From: Ramlibacter paludis
GTDB lineage: Bacteria; Pseudomonadota; Gammaproteobacteria; Burkholderiales; Burkholderiaceae_C
Reading direction: 5' to 3'
DNA: 64,000 bases
NCBI RefSeq assembly: GCF_022012305.1
Contig: NZ_JAKLTM010000004.1
Location: 434,001 to 498,000 of the forward strand
The translations under genes were made by a program, and so were the position numbers. Shown piece after piece: positions 18,021 through 26,275 of this stretch (positions are counted from its first letter, which is position 1; each line of letters starts with the position of its first letter). The notes under the pieces are model-generated. The model made no database searches, had not been told where the DNA came from, and saw nothing but the letters and a program-made list of their open reading frames with translations.

Positions 18021-18493
18021 GCAAGCATTGCATCGCCCTCGTCGTCAACGGCGAGCGGCAGGAAGCGGAAGTCCCGGCGCGGCGCATGCTGTCGGACTTC
18101 CTGCGCGACGACCTGCACCTCACCGGCACCAAGCGCGGCTGCGAGACCGGCACCTGCGGCGCCTGCTCGGTGCTGGTCGACGGCGAAGTGGTGAAGTCCT
18201 GCCTGTCGCTGGCCGTGCAGGCCGACGGCTGCAGCGTCACCACGGTGGAAGGCCTGGCGCAAGGCGAGCGGCTGCATCCGCTGCAGGAAAGCTTCATGCA
18301 ATGCGGCGGCCTGCAATGCGGCTACTGCACGCCCGGCTTCCTGATGGCGTCGTGCACCCTGCTCGCGCGCAACCCGAGGCCGACCGAGGAAGAAGTGCGG
18401 CACGGCCTGGGCGGCAACCTGTGCCGCTGCACCGGCTACAGCCAGATCGTGGAGTCCGTGCTGGACGCGGCGGAGAAGATGCATGGAAATTGA
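18017..18493 (+). CDS. Molybdenum hydroxylase 2Fe-2S subunit (CoxS-like)
   Basis: A 158-aa iron-sulfur subunit with two clusters. The plant-type ferredoxin domain has CETGTCGACSVLVDG (about residues 43-57) and a fourth Cys in VKSCLSL; the helical [2Fe-2S]-binding domain has CGGLQCGYCTPGFLM and NLCRCTGYSQI. Length is usual for CoxS/NdhS-type subunits. It overlaps the FAD subunit by 4 bp and the CoxG-like gene by 11 bp. Confidence 0.95.
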   Translation: MSKHCIALVVNGERQEAEVPARRMLSDFLRDDLHLTGTKRGCETGTCGACSVLVDGEVVKSCLSLAVQADGCSVTTVEGLAQGERLHPLQESFMQCGGLQCGYCTPGFLMASCTLLARNPRPTEEEVRHGLGGNLCRCTGYSQIVESVLDAAEKMHGN

Positions 18494-19184
18494 GAAGACC
18501 CTGGACATTCCCGCGCCGGCCGCGCGGGTGTGGGAGCTGCTGCTGGACCCGCAGGTGATGGGCCGCACCGTGCCCGGGATGCAGTCCATCGAGGTGGTCA
18601 GCCCCACCGAGTACAAGGCGCTGATGGCGGTGAAGATCGCCTTCGTCAGCGCGAAGTTCAAGCTGAAGACGACGATCGTGGAGCAGCGCGCGCCGCACTA
18701 CCTGCGCGCCGAAGGCACGGGCGAGGACGCTTCGGTGGCCAGCTCGCTCAAGCAGCAAAGCGAGATGTTCCTCGGCGAGCGCGCGGACGGCACGACCGAG
18801 CTGCGGATCAAGGTCAAGGTCGACGTGCTGGGGCGCCTGGGCAGCTTCGGCCTGAGCGTGATGAAGACGAAGGCCGACCGGATGTGGGACGAGTTCGGCC
18901 AGAACCTCGTTCGCGAGCTGGGCCCCAAGGTGGAAGCCCCGTCGGCACCCGCGCCCGCGCCGGCGAAGGTCGAGGCGGTGGTCGTCGAGGCGCCGAACCT
19001 GCAGCCGGCGGCTCCGGGTTGGCTTCAGCGGCTGCTGGCGGGTTTGTCGCGGCGCAGGGCTCCCGCCAACGAACGCAGCATCCGCATCGAGATCCAGCGC
19101 GAAGGGACGACGGTGACCGTGCACTGGCCGCTCGAAGCGGCCAACGAGTGCGCGGCCTTGTTGAAGGAACTGATGCGCGCCTGA
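18483..19184 (+). CDS. CoxG-like SRPBCC protein
   Basis: A 233-aa protein. Residues 1-145 are an SRPBCC/CoxG domain (IPAPAARVWELLLDPQVMG, VPGMQSIEVVSPTEYKALM); a Pro/Ala linker follows, then a C-terminal part (PGWLQRLLAGLSRRR) that may form a membrane-binding amphipathic helix, and a short tail. In CO dehydrogenase systems CoxG anchors the enzyme to the membrane, and a similar job is likely here. It overlaps the 2Fe-2S gene by 11 bp and closes the operon; the FRG gene converges 13 bp further on. Confidence 0.9.
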   Translation: MEIEKTLDIPAPAARVWELLLDPQVMGRTVPGMQSIEVVSPTEYKALMAVKIAFVSAKFKLKTTIVEQRAPHYLRAEGTGEDASVASSLKQQSEMFLGERADGTTELRIKVKVDVLGRLGSFGLSVMKTKADRMWDEFGQNLVRELGPKVEAPSAPAPAPAKVEAVVVEAPNLQPAAPGWLQRLLAGLSRRRAPANERSIRIEIQREGTTVTVHWPLEAANECAALLKELMRA

Positions 19185-19197
19185 CGGCCGCCGCCGG

Positions 19198-20031
19198 TCA
19201 CGACCCGGCCACGCCCCCGGGCAGCGTCGGATCGTCGCTGTGGGCGCGCTCGTAATCCTCGACGAGCCGCTCCCAGATCGCCTCCAGCTCGTAGCTGACC
19301 GAGCGCGCCAGGCCGTCGAGATCCGGGAACAGCGTGGCGTAGGTGACGTTCATGCGGTACAGCGCGCGCATCGCCTCCTCGCGCATGGCGGCCGACAGCA
19401 CGAACTGCGTGAGCAGGTTCTCCGAGCCGCCATAGCAATCGAGGATGGCATCCAGCGGCTTGTCCAGCACGCCGGGCAGCACGAACAGTCCCGACTGCGC
19501 GACCAGGCGGCTGTCCATCTCCGAGGGCTCGCCGAACCAGATCACCGGCAACCGGTTGCCGGCGAAGTACGCGTCGAAATTGCCGGGCACGCGCGGGTCG
19601 ATCTTGGTGCGCGTGAGCGAGGGGTCGAAGGACGGCGCGCCGTGCCACAGCGCCGGCGTATTCAGGGCGAACACGGCGACGTCGTGGGTCGCGCTTTCCA
19701 GGGCGAAGAAGGCCGCGACGAAAGGCGACTTGGTGAAGTCCAGCAGGCGCGTGGAGGCGCCGTGGTGCTGCATCAGCGCGAGGCAGCGGAGGTCGTCCTC
19801 GAGCGCCGCGCGGTCGTGCAGGTAGACGTGGGCCTTGCGCCGGAAGATGCGCATGGCCCGCGCCTCGCGCAGCGGCCAGAGCCGGGAATCGGGCGAGAAC
19901 TGCTGCAGCCGGCGCGACAGCGAGGGCACCAGCGGCCATTCCAGCGACACGTGGCCGCGGAAGGCCCAGCCCTCCAGCGCATCGGTCTGCGCCACGAACT
20001 CCGACCAGCGCTCCAGGCGGATGACTTTCAT
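19198..20031 (-). CDS. FRG-domain protein
   Basis: A 277-aa protein with an FRG domain, named for a Phe-Arg-Gly motif: WAFRGHVSLEWPLVPSLSRR at residues 22-41, and further HHGASTRLLDFTKSPFVAAF at about 89-108. The function of the domain is not known; it occurs alone and in presumed defence or toxin-like proteins. No signal peptide or membrane segment is visible. The ATG at 20029-20031 is preceded by an in-frame GTG. It lies alone between the hydroxylase operon, which it faces, and the porin gene, whose transcription could run into it (24-bp gap). Confidence 0.82.
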   Translation of the reverse strand: MKVIRLERWSEFVAQTDALEGWAFRGHVSLEWPLVPSLSRRLQQFSPDSRLWPLREARAMRIFRRKAHVYLHDRAALEDDLRCLALMQHHGASTRLLDFTKSPFVAAFFALESATHDVAVFALNTPALWHGAPSFDPSLTRTKIDPRVPGNFDAYFAGNRLPVIWFGEPSEMDSRLVAQSGLFVLPGVLDKPLDAILDCYGGSENLLTQFVLSAAMREEAMRALYRMNVTYATLFPDLDGLARSVSYELEAIWERLVEDYERAHSDDPTLPGGVAGS

Positions 20032-20055
20032 CACCCGATCTTAGCCGCGCTGCCG

Positions 20056-21072
20056 TCAGAAGATGTGGCGAATCCCCGCCTCGTAGCCGTTCGAGTTGCC
20101 CCCCAGCGTGGTGCCCGGCGCGGCCAGGCCCTGCACGCCGATCGAGCGCTGCGCGCCGTCGCTGTTGCTCACGTGCGCCACGGTCGCATAGAGCTGCGTG
20201 CGGCGCGACAGGTTGTAGCCGTAGCCGATGGCGAACTTGGTCCAGTCGGCGTTGCTGTTGCTGGTGTCGTAGCGGCTCGCCTGCGCGCGCACTTCGCCCG
20301 GCCCCACCGGCGCGACCACGCCCAGTTCCAGCGCCGTGATCTTCACGCCGTTCTTCTGCTCGGTGGCCCACAGCAGCGAAGGCCGCGCGATGCCGAAGTC
20401 GTAGGAAATGCCGGCGTTGTGGATCTTCACGTTGTCGGCTGCCGTCGCGCCCTTCAGCTCGCCGGTGGCCGCCGCCAGGTTCAGCACCTTGCTGCGCCAG
20501 CCGCCGCGCACGCCCCAGTACTTGCCTTGCCTGGGAGCGCCGGACGGCTGCTCGCTCGGCGTGTACTGCAGCTGGCCGTAGAAGCCGCCCAGGTTCGCCG
20601 GCAGGAAGTAGCTGATCGCGTTGCTCACCTGGATGGGCGCGCCCTGCATGATGAAGGCGTTGTTGCCGCCGACGCCGTTGGTGAGGAAGGGGTCGAAGAT
20701 CAGCGTGTTGAGGAAGGTCGCAGCGTCGTCGCGACCGAGGCGCAGCTCGCCCCAATGGGCGCCGGACAGGCCCACCGTGGCGCGACGGTTGAAGTTCAGG
20801 CCGCCGGCCAGGCCCTTGCCGATGCCGGTATCGACATCCAGGCCCGCCTCCAGCCAGAAGCTGGCTGCCAGGCCGCCACCGAGATCCTCGGTGCCGCGAA
20901 AGCCGAGCCGGCTGATGTTGGCGCCGCCGGTGGACACGCCGGTGCGCGAGGTGTCGGTGCCGGTGAGGTGCGCGATGCCGACGTCGACGACGCCGAACAG
21001 GGTGAGGGACGATTGGGCAAAAGCTCCGCTTGCCGCGCCGGCCAGCGCCAGCGCGATCAGTTTCTTCTTCAA
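20056..21072 (-). CDS. Gram-negative porin (Burkholderia/Bordetella type)
   Basis: A 338-aa outer-membrane porin of the betaproteobacterial porin_4 family. The signal peptide MKKKLIALALAGAASGAFAQ is followed by SSLTLFGVVDVGIAHLTG, the loop motif SRLGFRGTEDLGGGLAASFW, and repeated amphipathic strands ending in a C-terminal Phe (GYEAGIRHIF), the outer-membrane assembly signal. The start codon is TTG, supported by GGAG 9 bp upstream and by the signal peptide. It is the last of 15 tightly spaced genes and probably admits the operon's substrate across the outer membrane. Confidence 0.93.
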   Translation of the reverse strand: MKKKLIALALAGAASGAFAQSSLTLFGVVDVGIAHLTGTDTSRTGVSTGGANISRLGFRGTEDLGGGLAASFWLEAGLDVDTGIGKGLAGGLNFNRRATVGLSGAHWGELRLGRDDAATFLNTLIFDPFLTNGVGGNNAFIMQGAPIQVSNAISYFLPANLGGFYGQLQYTPSEQPSGAPRQGKYWGVRGGWRSKVLNLAAATGELKGATAADNVKIHNAGISYDFGIARPSLLWATEQKNGVKITALELGVVAPVGPGEVRAQASRYDTSNSNADWTKFAIGYGYNLSRRTQLYATVAHVSNSDGAQRSIGVQGLAAPGTTLGGNSNGYEAGIRHIF

Positions 21073-21088
21073 GTTTTTCTCCGGGGGT

Positions 21089-22045
21089 TTACAAATCCAG
21101 TACGAGTCGCTCGCTCTTGCAGCCGCCCACGCAGACCATCATGGTCTTGTTGCTCGCGCGCTCGGCCGGGCTCAGCACCGAGTCGCGGTGGTCCGGGGTG
21201 CCTTCCAGCACGCGGCTCTCGCAGGTGCCGCAGACGCCTTCCATGCAGCTGTACTCCACGTGCACGCCTTCGTCGATGATGGCCTGCAGGATGCTCTTGG
21301 CCGGCGTGATCTGGATGACCTTGCCGCTGCGCTTCAGCTCCACGCTGAAGGTCTCGCGCGCATCGCTGGCAGCCTTCACTTCCACGGGTGCGAAGCGCTC
21401 GATGTGCGCGTTGGCGTAACCGAGCGACTCGCAGGTCTGCACGAAGCCGTCCAGCATCACCGCCGGGCCGCAGGCGTAGTAGTGCGCCTGCGCGCCCTGC
21501 TCCACGCGCGCCAGCAGCCGGCGCAGGTCGGGCGGGCCGCCCTGCTCGTCGTCGAAGTGCAGCGTGAGCGGCACGCCCAGGGCATGCACTTCGTCGAGGA
21601 AGGCCGCGCTGGCCCGCGAGCGGGCGAACAGCATCAGCTCGAAGGGCCGGCCCAGCGCCTTCAGGCGGCGCGCCATGCACAGGATGGGCGTGATGCCGAT
21701 GCCGCCCGCCACCAGCACCGTGTAAGGCGCGTCCTCGTGCAGCGGGAAGTTGTTGCGCGGCGCCGAGATGTCCAGCTTCTGGCCGACCCGCAGCGTGTCG
21801 TGCACGTAGCGCGAGCCGCCGCGGCTGGCGCGGTCGCGCAGCACGCCGATCACGTAGCGGTGCCGCTCGCCGACCGGGTTGACCAGCGAGTAGTTGCGGA
21901 TCAGGCCATTGGCCAGGTGCAGGTCGATGTGCGCGCCGGCGTCGAAGGCGGGGAACTCGCCGCCGCCCACGGGGCGCAGCTCGACCCCCATCACGCCGTC
22001 GGCCTCGTGCCGCATCGTGTGGACGAAGGCTTGCAGCATCGTCAT
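21089..22045 (-). CDS. PDR/VanB-family oxygenase reductase
   Basis: A 318-aa reductase that carries electrons from NAD(P)H to a Rieske oxygenase. It has an FMN-binding beta-barrel with IRNYSLVNPV (about residue 51), a nucleotide-binding domain with VAGGIGITPILCMARR (about 112-127) and YYACGPAVMLDGF, and a C-terminal plant-type 2Fe-2S domain with CMEGVCGTCESR and the last cysteine in MMVCVGG. The order FMN-NAD-ferredoxin is that of phthalate dioxygenase reductase and VanB. It lies 4 bp after the Rieske oxygenase gene, its evident partner. Confidence 0.94.
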   Translation of the reverse strand: MTMLQAFVHTMRHEADGVMGVELRPVGGGEFPAFDAGAHIDLHLANGLIRNYSLVNPVGERHRYVIGVLRDRASRGGSRYVHDTLRVGQKLDISAPRNNFPLHEDAPYTVLVAGGIGITPILCMARRLKALGRPFELMLFARSRASAAFLDEVHALGVPLTLHFDDEQGGPPDLRRLLARVEQGAQAHYYACGPAVMLDGFVQTCESLGYANAHIERFAPVEVKAASDARETFSVELKRSGKVIQITPAKSILQAIIDEGVHVEYSCMEGVCGTCESRVLEGTPDHRDSVLSPAERASNKTMMVCVGGCKSERLVLDL

Positions 22046-22049
22046 GGCT

Positions 22050-23078
22050 TCAGCCCGCCGTGGCCCCGAGCTGCTCGGTCGCCAGTTGCTTGAGCACGCG
22101 GCGCAGGCGCACCAGGCCGATGTCGTGCTGGTACAGGTGCTCGTACTGGTCGGCGTCCGGCTCCATGTCCTCCAGCATCACGCGGTCCTGCTCCAGCACG
22201 TGCCAGTGGCGTGCCTCCAGCCGGTTGCGGTACAGGAAGCGCCAGGTGTCGCGCATCCAGCCGCTCACCTTGCGGCTGCGCCAGAAGAACACGGCCGCCA
22301 TGTTGGGCGCGATCGGCGTGAAGCTGCCGACGATGCTGAAGCTGCCGCCCGGGCCGCCGGTCTTCGGATAGGGAATCGCAAGCCGCATCCAGTGGATGTT
22401 GGTGCTGCCCCATTCGGTCCAGTCGAAGTTGACGCCTTTCTGCCCGGTCTTCTCGAACACGAAGCCGGCGTCGGTGGGACGGATCTGGAACTGCGCGGTG
22501 TTCTCGCCCTCGGCCATCGAGTGCGACTGCTTGTGCAGGAAGGTCCCGTGCATCGGGTCCATCACGTTGTCCATCACGTAGCGGTAGTCGCCTTTCCACT
22601 CCGTGTAGCAGAGGAAGTGCGAGTACTCGGGGCTTTCCAGCTCCTCGGGCAGTTCCAGCGGCGGCGGGGTGTCGATGTTCTCGTCGCTGTTGAACAGGAA
22701 CACGGCACCGTGCCGTTCCTGCACGTGGAAGGACAGCGTGGGGCGCGACCCTTCCAGCTTGCAGCCGGGGCTGCCGGGCACCTTGGTCACCGTGCCGTCG
22801 CAGCGCACTTCGACGCCGTGGTACGGGCAGGCCAGGCGGTCGCCGAGCACTACGCCTTGCGACAGCGGCGCGCCGCGGTGGGGGCAGCGGTCTTCCAGCG
22901 CATGCAGCTTGCCGGCGCCGTCGCGCCAGAGGGCGATCTTGCGGCCGAGGCGGCGCAGCGCGACCGGCTTTTCCTTGACGAAGCCGGAGGGGCAGATCGG
23001 GTACCAGAGGTTCTTCAGGCCCACTTCGAGCAGGGCATCGACGGGATCGGCGGCCTGGGCAATCTTGATCGGGATCAT
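22050..23078 (-). CDS. Rieske non-heme iron oxygenase, phthalate/vanillate type
   Basis: A 342-aa terminal oxygenase (alpha subunit only). The Rieske motif is CPHRGAPLSQG...CPYHG at about residues 64-87; the mononuclear iron ligands lie in NVMDPMHGTFLHKQ, the D-x2-H-x4-H pattern. A single-subunit oxygenase with a PDR-type reductase is typical of phthalate 4,5-dioxygenase and vanillate/dicamba O-demethylases. The reaction could be dihydroxylation, monohydroxylation or O-/N-dealkylation of an aromatic; the substrate is not known. The ATG at 23076-23078 has a GGAG-type ribosome-binding site (GAAGGAGAGAAGTACC). Confidence 0.93.
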   Translation of the reverse strand: MIPIKIAQAADPVDALLEVGLKNLWYPICPSGFVKEKPVALRRLGRKIALWRDGAGKLHALEDRCPHRGAPLSQGVVLGDRLACPYHGVEVRCDGTVTKVPGSPGCKLEGSRPTLSFHVQERHGAVFLFNSDENIDTPPPLELPEELESPEYSHFLCYTEWKGDYRYVMDNVMDPMHGTFLHKQSHSMAEGENTAQFQIRPTDAGFVFEKTGQKGVNFDWTEWGSTNIHWMRLAIPYPKTGGPGGSFSIVGSFTPIAPNMAAVFFWRSRKVSGWMRDTWRFLYRNRLEARHWHVLEQDRVMLEDMEPDADQYEHLYQHDIGLVRLRRVLKQLATEQLGATAG

Positions 23079-23092
23079 GGTACTTCTCTCCT

Positions 23093-23314
23093 TCAGGCGC
23101 CCAGGCGCGCCATCAGGGCGCAATAGGACGATTCGGTCCAGGGCTGGCCGTTCTCGGCCGAGGGGCCGGTGCGGTTCAGGTAGCCCACCAGGCCGGGCAG
23201 GTCGTGGATGCCTTCGGCGAAGGCGCGCTCGATGGCGTCGCCCAGCAGGTCCTCGAACTGCGTGGCCGGGCGCTGCTTGGCTTGCTCGGGCTGCAGGTAG
23301 CGGTCTTGAGTCAT
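23093..23314 (-). CDS. Small protein, recombinase-like helix-turn-helix type
   Basis: A 73-aa protein with no membrane segment or cysteine cluster (one Cys only), so it is not a ferredoxin. It starts MTQDRYLQPEQAKQRPATQF and ends QPWTESSYCALMARLGA; the last part resembles the G-x-PWT...L helix of resolvase C-terminal HTH domains. I recall small proteins with this annotation next to oxygenase genes, but the function is unknown to me. It sits between the second Bug gene and the Rieske oxygenase, 14 bp from the latter, and is clearly part of the operon. Confidence 0.72.
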   Translation of the reverse strand: MTQDRYLQPEQAKQRPATQFEDLLGDAIERAFAEGIHDLPGLVGYLNRTGPSAENGQPWTESSYCALMARLGA

Positions 23315-23333
23315 GGTGTGTCGCCTCGCGTCT

Positions 23334-24305
23334 TCAGTCGGCCGAGATGCCGAAGTCCTTGATGATCTTGCCGAAGCGGGCGTTGTCGTCCGCGGTGGTC
23401 TTCGCCAGGCGAGCCGGTTCGCCGCCCGCGGGCAGCGCGCCGAACACCTTCATCTTGGCGACGACGTCGGGCATCTTCAGGATCTCGTTCATGTGCGTGT
23501 TGAGCGTCTTCTGGATCTCGGGCGGCAGGCCCTTGGGCGCCAGCAGGCCCTGCCAGGCGCCGACCTCGACGTCCTTCACGCCCAGTTCGGCCAGCGTCGG
23601 CACGTTGGGCGCGAGCGGCGAACGCTGCTTGTCGGCCACGGCCAGCACGTGCACCTTGCCGCCGGCGACGTAGGGCTCCACCGGGCCCCAGGTGATGAAG
23701 GTCAGCGGAATGTGGCCGCCCAGCACGTCGTTGACGGCCGGCGCAACGCCGCGGTACGGCACGTGGGACACCTTGACGCCCGCCGACTTGTTGAACAGCT
23801 CGCCCAGGATGTGCATCGGCGAGCCGCTGCCCGGGCTGGCGTATGACATGGGCTTGCTGCGCGCGGTAGACAGCAATTCCTTCATGTCCTTGGGACCGGT
23901 GGCGCTCGAGACCAGGAACAGCGGCTGGGTGGCGGTCTGGATGATGGGCGTGAAGTCGGTCAGCACGTCATAGGCGTTGCCGGAACCGGTCTTCACCACC
24001 AGTGTGGCGATGGAGAGCGTGCTGGGCGCCATCAGCAGCGTGTAGCCGTCGGCGGGCGCCTTGGCGACGAAGCTGCTGCCGATGATGCCGCTCGCGCCCG
24101 GCTTGTTGTCGACGATGACCGGCTGGCCGAGGCGCTGCGTGAGCTTCTCGGCGTACAGGCGCGCCATCGCATCGGTGTCGCCGCCCGCGGGATAGGACAC
24201 GACGATGGTGATCGGCTTGCTGGGCCAGTTGCCCTGCGCGAAAGCGGCAGGGGCAAGGCAAAGGGCGGCGGCGAGCGCCAGGAGGTGACGGCGATGCGAT
24301 TTCAT
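23334..24305 (-). CDS. Bug/TctC-family periplasmic solute receptor
   Basis: A 323-aa periplasmic receptor. Signal peptide MKSHRRHLLALAAALCLAPA with cleavage after AAFAQ; mature features NWPSKPITIVVSYPAGGDTD, VIVDNKPGASGIIGSSFVAK and SYASPGSGSPMHILGELF. It is closely similar in sequence to the Bug receptor at 13869-14858 (shared VSYP.GGDTDA.AR, ASPG.GSPMH and HVPYRGV.P.V.DV stretches), more so than to its neighbour at 24326. Two Bug genes in one operon suggests uptake of two related compounds, or a receptor plus a sensor. No TctAB permease is nearby. Confidence 0.93.
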   Translation of the reverse strand: MKSHRRHLLALAAALCLAPAAFAQGNWPSKPITIVVSYPAGGDTDAMARLYAEKLTQRLGQPVIVDNKPGASGIIGSSFVAKAPADGYTLLMAPSTLSIATLVVKTGSGNAYDVLTDFTPIIQTATQPLFLVSSATGPKDMKELLSTARSKPMSYASPGSGSPMHILGELFNKSAGVKVSHVPYRGVAPAVNDVLGGHIPLTFITWGPVEPYVAGGKVHVLAVADKQRSPLAPNVPTLAELGVKDVEVGAWQGLLAPKGLPPEIQKTLNTHMNEILKMPDVVAKMKVFGALPAGGEPARLAKTTADDNARFGKIIKDFGISAD

Positions 24306-24325
24306 GGACCTTCCTTGTCGGCGCC

Positions 24326-25300
24326 TTATTGCGCCTCGATCTTGCGGGTGCGGATGATGGGAGCCCAGGTCGCCGTCTCCTTGCGGATCAGGTCGCCGAA
24401 GGCGCCGGTGGTGACGAGCCAGGCATGCAGGCCCTGCTGCTCCAGCCGCGCCTGGTTGGCGGGCGTGGTCAGGATGCGGTTGATGTCCTTGGCCAGCTGT
24501 TCGACGACGGCGGGCGGGGTGGCCTTGGGCGCGAGCACGCCGTACCACGAGGTGACGGCGATGCCGGGCACGCCCGCTTCGGCCAGCGTGGGCACGTTCG
24601 GGATGTTCGGGTCGCGCGTGGCATCGGTCACGGCCAGCGGACGCAGCTTGCCGGCCTGGATGTGCGGCAGCAGCACCGGCAGGTTGCCGATGATCATCGG
24701 CACGGTGCCGCCCAGCACGTCGTTCAGGCCCGGGCCCGAGCCCTTGTAGGCCACGTGCAGGAAGTCGGCGCCCGCCTGCTGGCCCAGGAGTTCGCCGGCC
24801 AGGTGCAACTGGCTGCCGACGCCGGGCGTGGCGTAAGCGACGCTGTTCGGCTTGGCCTTGGCCAGCGTCACCAGTTCCGCGATGGTCTTGGCCGGCACCG
24901 CGGGGTTCACGGCAACCACGTTGGCGGCGCGCGCCAGCGAGCTCACCGGCGCGAAGTCGCCCAGGATGTTGAGGCCCGCGGCCGGCATCAGCGTCGGGTT
25001 GATGGTCAGGTTGCCGGCCGGGATCACCAGCAGCGTGTGGCCGGTGGGCACCGAGCGCTTGACCTGGTCGATGCCGATGTTGCCGGCCGCGCCCGGCTTG
25101 TTCTCCACGATCGCGGTCTGCTTGTATTGCGCCGCCAGGCCGTCGGCCAGCATGCGCGCCAGCGTGTCGACCGGGCCGCCGGGCGGGAATGGCGCGACGA
25201 TGGTGAAGGGCTTGGTCGCGAGGGCGGCCACGTCCTGCGCCTGCACGGCGGGGACGCAGGCCAGCGCGGCCAGCGTGAAGGGGAGGAGGAATTTGCGCAT
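24326..25300 (-). CDS. Bug/TctC-family periplasmic solute receptor (second, divergent)
   Basis: A 324-aa periplasmic receptor with signal peptide MRKFLLPFTLAALACVPAVQ (cleavage after VQA). Family motifs: KPFTIVAPFPPGGPVDTLAR, IVENKPGAAGNIGIDQVKRS, YATPGVGSQLHLAGELLGQQ, FLHVAYKGSGPGLNDVLGG. It belongs to a different branch from the adjacent receptor. The Cys in LACVP might be read as a lipobox but the context is poor. It lies 5 bp after the VOC dioxygenase gene. Confidence 0.92.
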   Translation of the reverse strand: MRKFLLPFTLAALACVPAVQAQDVAALATKPFTIVAPFPPGGPVDTLARMLADGLAAQYKQTAIVENKPGAAGNIGIDQVKRSVPTGHTLLVIPAGNLTINPTLMPAAGLNILGDFAPVSSLARAANVVAVNPAVPAKTIAELVTLAKAKPNSVAYATPGVGSQLHLAGELLGQQAGADFLHVAYKGSGPGLNDVLGGTVPMIIGNLPVLLPHIQAGKLRPLAVTDATRDPNIPNVPTLAEAGVPGIAVTSWYGVLAPKATPPAVVEQLAKDINRILTTPANQARLEQQGLHAWLVTTGAFGDLIRKETATWAPIIRTRKIEAQ

Positions 25301-25305
25301 GGGTG

Positions 25306-26265
25306 TCACTTCTTGTCGGTGATGAACTTGCCGGTCGGCGCTTCCGCCGATTTCTGGCGGCGGGTGTTGCCGTCGATGCCGCCGTCGATGGCCCACTCGG
25401 CGAACACGGTGGGGCCGGGCTCGAACTCGCGCGGCTGCCAGTCGCCGGTGAGCTGGTCCTCGTCGGCGTAGTACTCCACCAGCGCGCCCGCCGGGTTCTT
25501 GAAGTACCAGAAGTAGGCCGAGGAGATCGGGTGCCGGCCCGGGCCGAGCTGGGTGTCCCAGCCGCAGCGCGAGATGTGCAGGCCGCCGCCGAACACCTCG
25601 TGGATGTCGCGCACGGTGAAGGCCACGTGGTTCAGGCCGGCATGCCTGTCCGGGCGCTGCAGCAGGAACAGGTCGTGGTGGCCGCCCTCGGGCGCACAGC
25701 GCAGGAAGGCGCCCTTGCCCGGGTAGCGGTCGGAGGCGGTGAAACCGAAGTTCCCGGTGTAGAACTTCTCGCAGGCGGCCACGTCCTTGACGAAGAAGAC
25801 CACGTGGCCCACTTCGATCGGCTGCGCGCGCTCGTAGGCGGGCGCGGCCTGGTTGACGCGGCCCTTGCGGTTCCAGGTGTTGTAGTCGGCGCTCTGGACG
25901 TCGACGTCGTGCTTCTTCGTCACCTGGAAGCGCACGGCCAGGCCGTTGGGGTCGGTGCAGCCGATGCGGCCGCCCTGCTCCACAAAGCCCGGTTGCTTCG
26001 CGATGCGCTGTGCGTAGGTGACGAGGTCGGCCTCGCTCTCCACGCCCCACACCACTTCGCGCAGGGTCGGGCCGCTTTCCATCGCCGGCGGCAGGTCGGC
26101 GCGGGTGCTCGCGGCCACGATCACTCGGCCGCCGTTCAGGGTTTCGAACACGAGGCGGTCCGCCTCCTCCGCCACCAGCTTCAGGCCCCAGTCCTGGAAG
26201 AAGCGCTTGCTGGTGGCGAGGTCGTCCGCGCCGTAGGTGATTTCGTCGATGCCGAGGGTGGCCAT
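25306..26265 (-). CDS. VOC-superfamily extradiol-type dioxygenase
   Basis: A 319-aa protein of two VOC halves, like catechol 2,3-dioxygenase. The first half starts MATLGIDEITYGADDLATSK; the second has the metal ligands His in VGHVVFFVKDV (about residue 176), His in LNHVAFTVRDI (about 235) and Glu in ALVEYYADED (about 282), in the 2-His-1-Glu order of type I extradiol enzymes. It may cleave a ring made dihydroxylated by the Rieske oxygenase, or act as a related VOC lyase. The ATG at 26263-26265 matches family length; the upstream in-frame stretch is antisense-frame noise. Confidence 0.87.
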   Translation of the reverse strand: MATLGIDEITYGADDLATSKRFFQDWGLKLVAEEADRLVFETLNGGRVIVAASTRADLPPAMESGPTLREVVWGVESEADLVTYAQRIAKQPGFVEQGGRIGCTDPNGLAVRFQVTKKHDVDVQSADYNTWNRKGRVNQAAPAYERAQPIEVGHVVFFVKDVAACEKFYTGNFGFTASDRYPGKGAFLRCAPEGGHHDLFLLQRPDRHAGLNHVAFTVRDIHEVFGGGLHISRCGWDTQLGPGRHPISSAYFWYFKNPAGALVEYYADEDQLTGDWQPREFEPGPTVFAEWAIDGGIDGNTRRQKSAEAPTGKFITDKK

Positions 26266-26275
26266 GGCTTGTCTT

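Noticed and set aside
14867..18493. Carbon monoxide dehydrogenase (coxLMS)
   Set aside because: Subunit make-up and the CoxG-like gene fit, but the large subunit has HGAFRGFGG where true CO dehydrogenase carries AYXCSFR, so a different substrate is expected.
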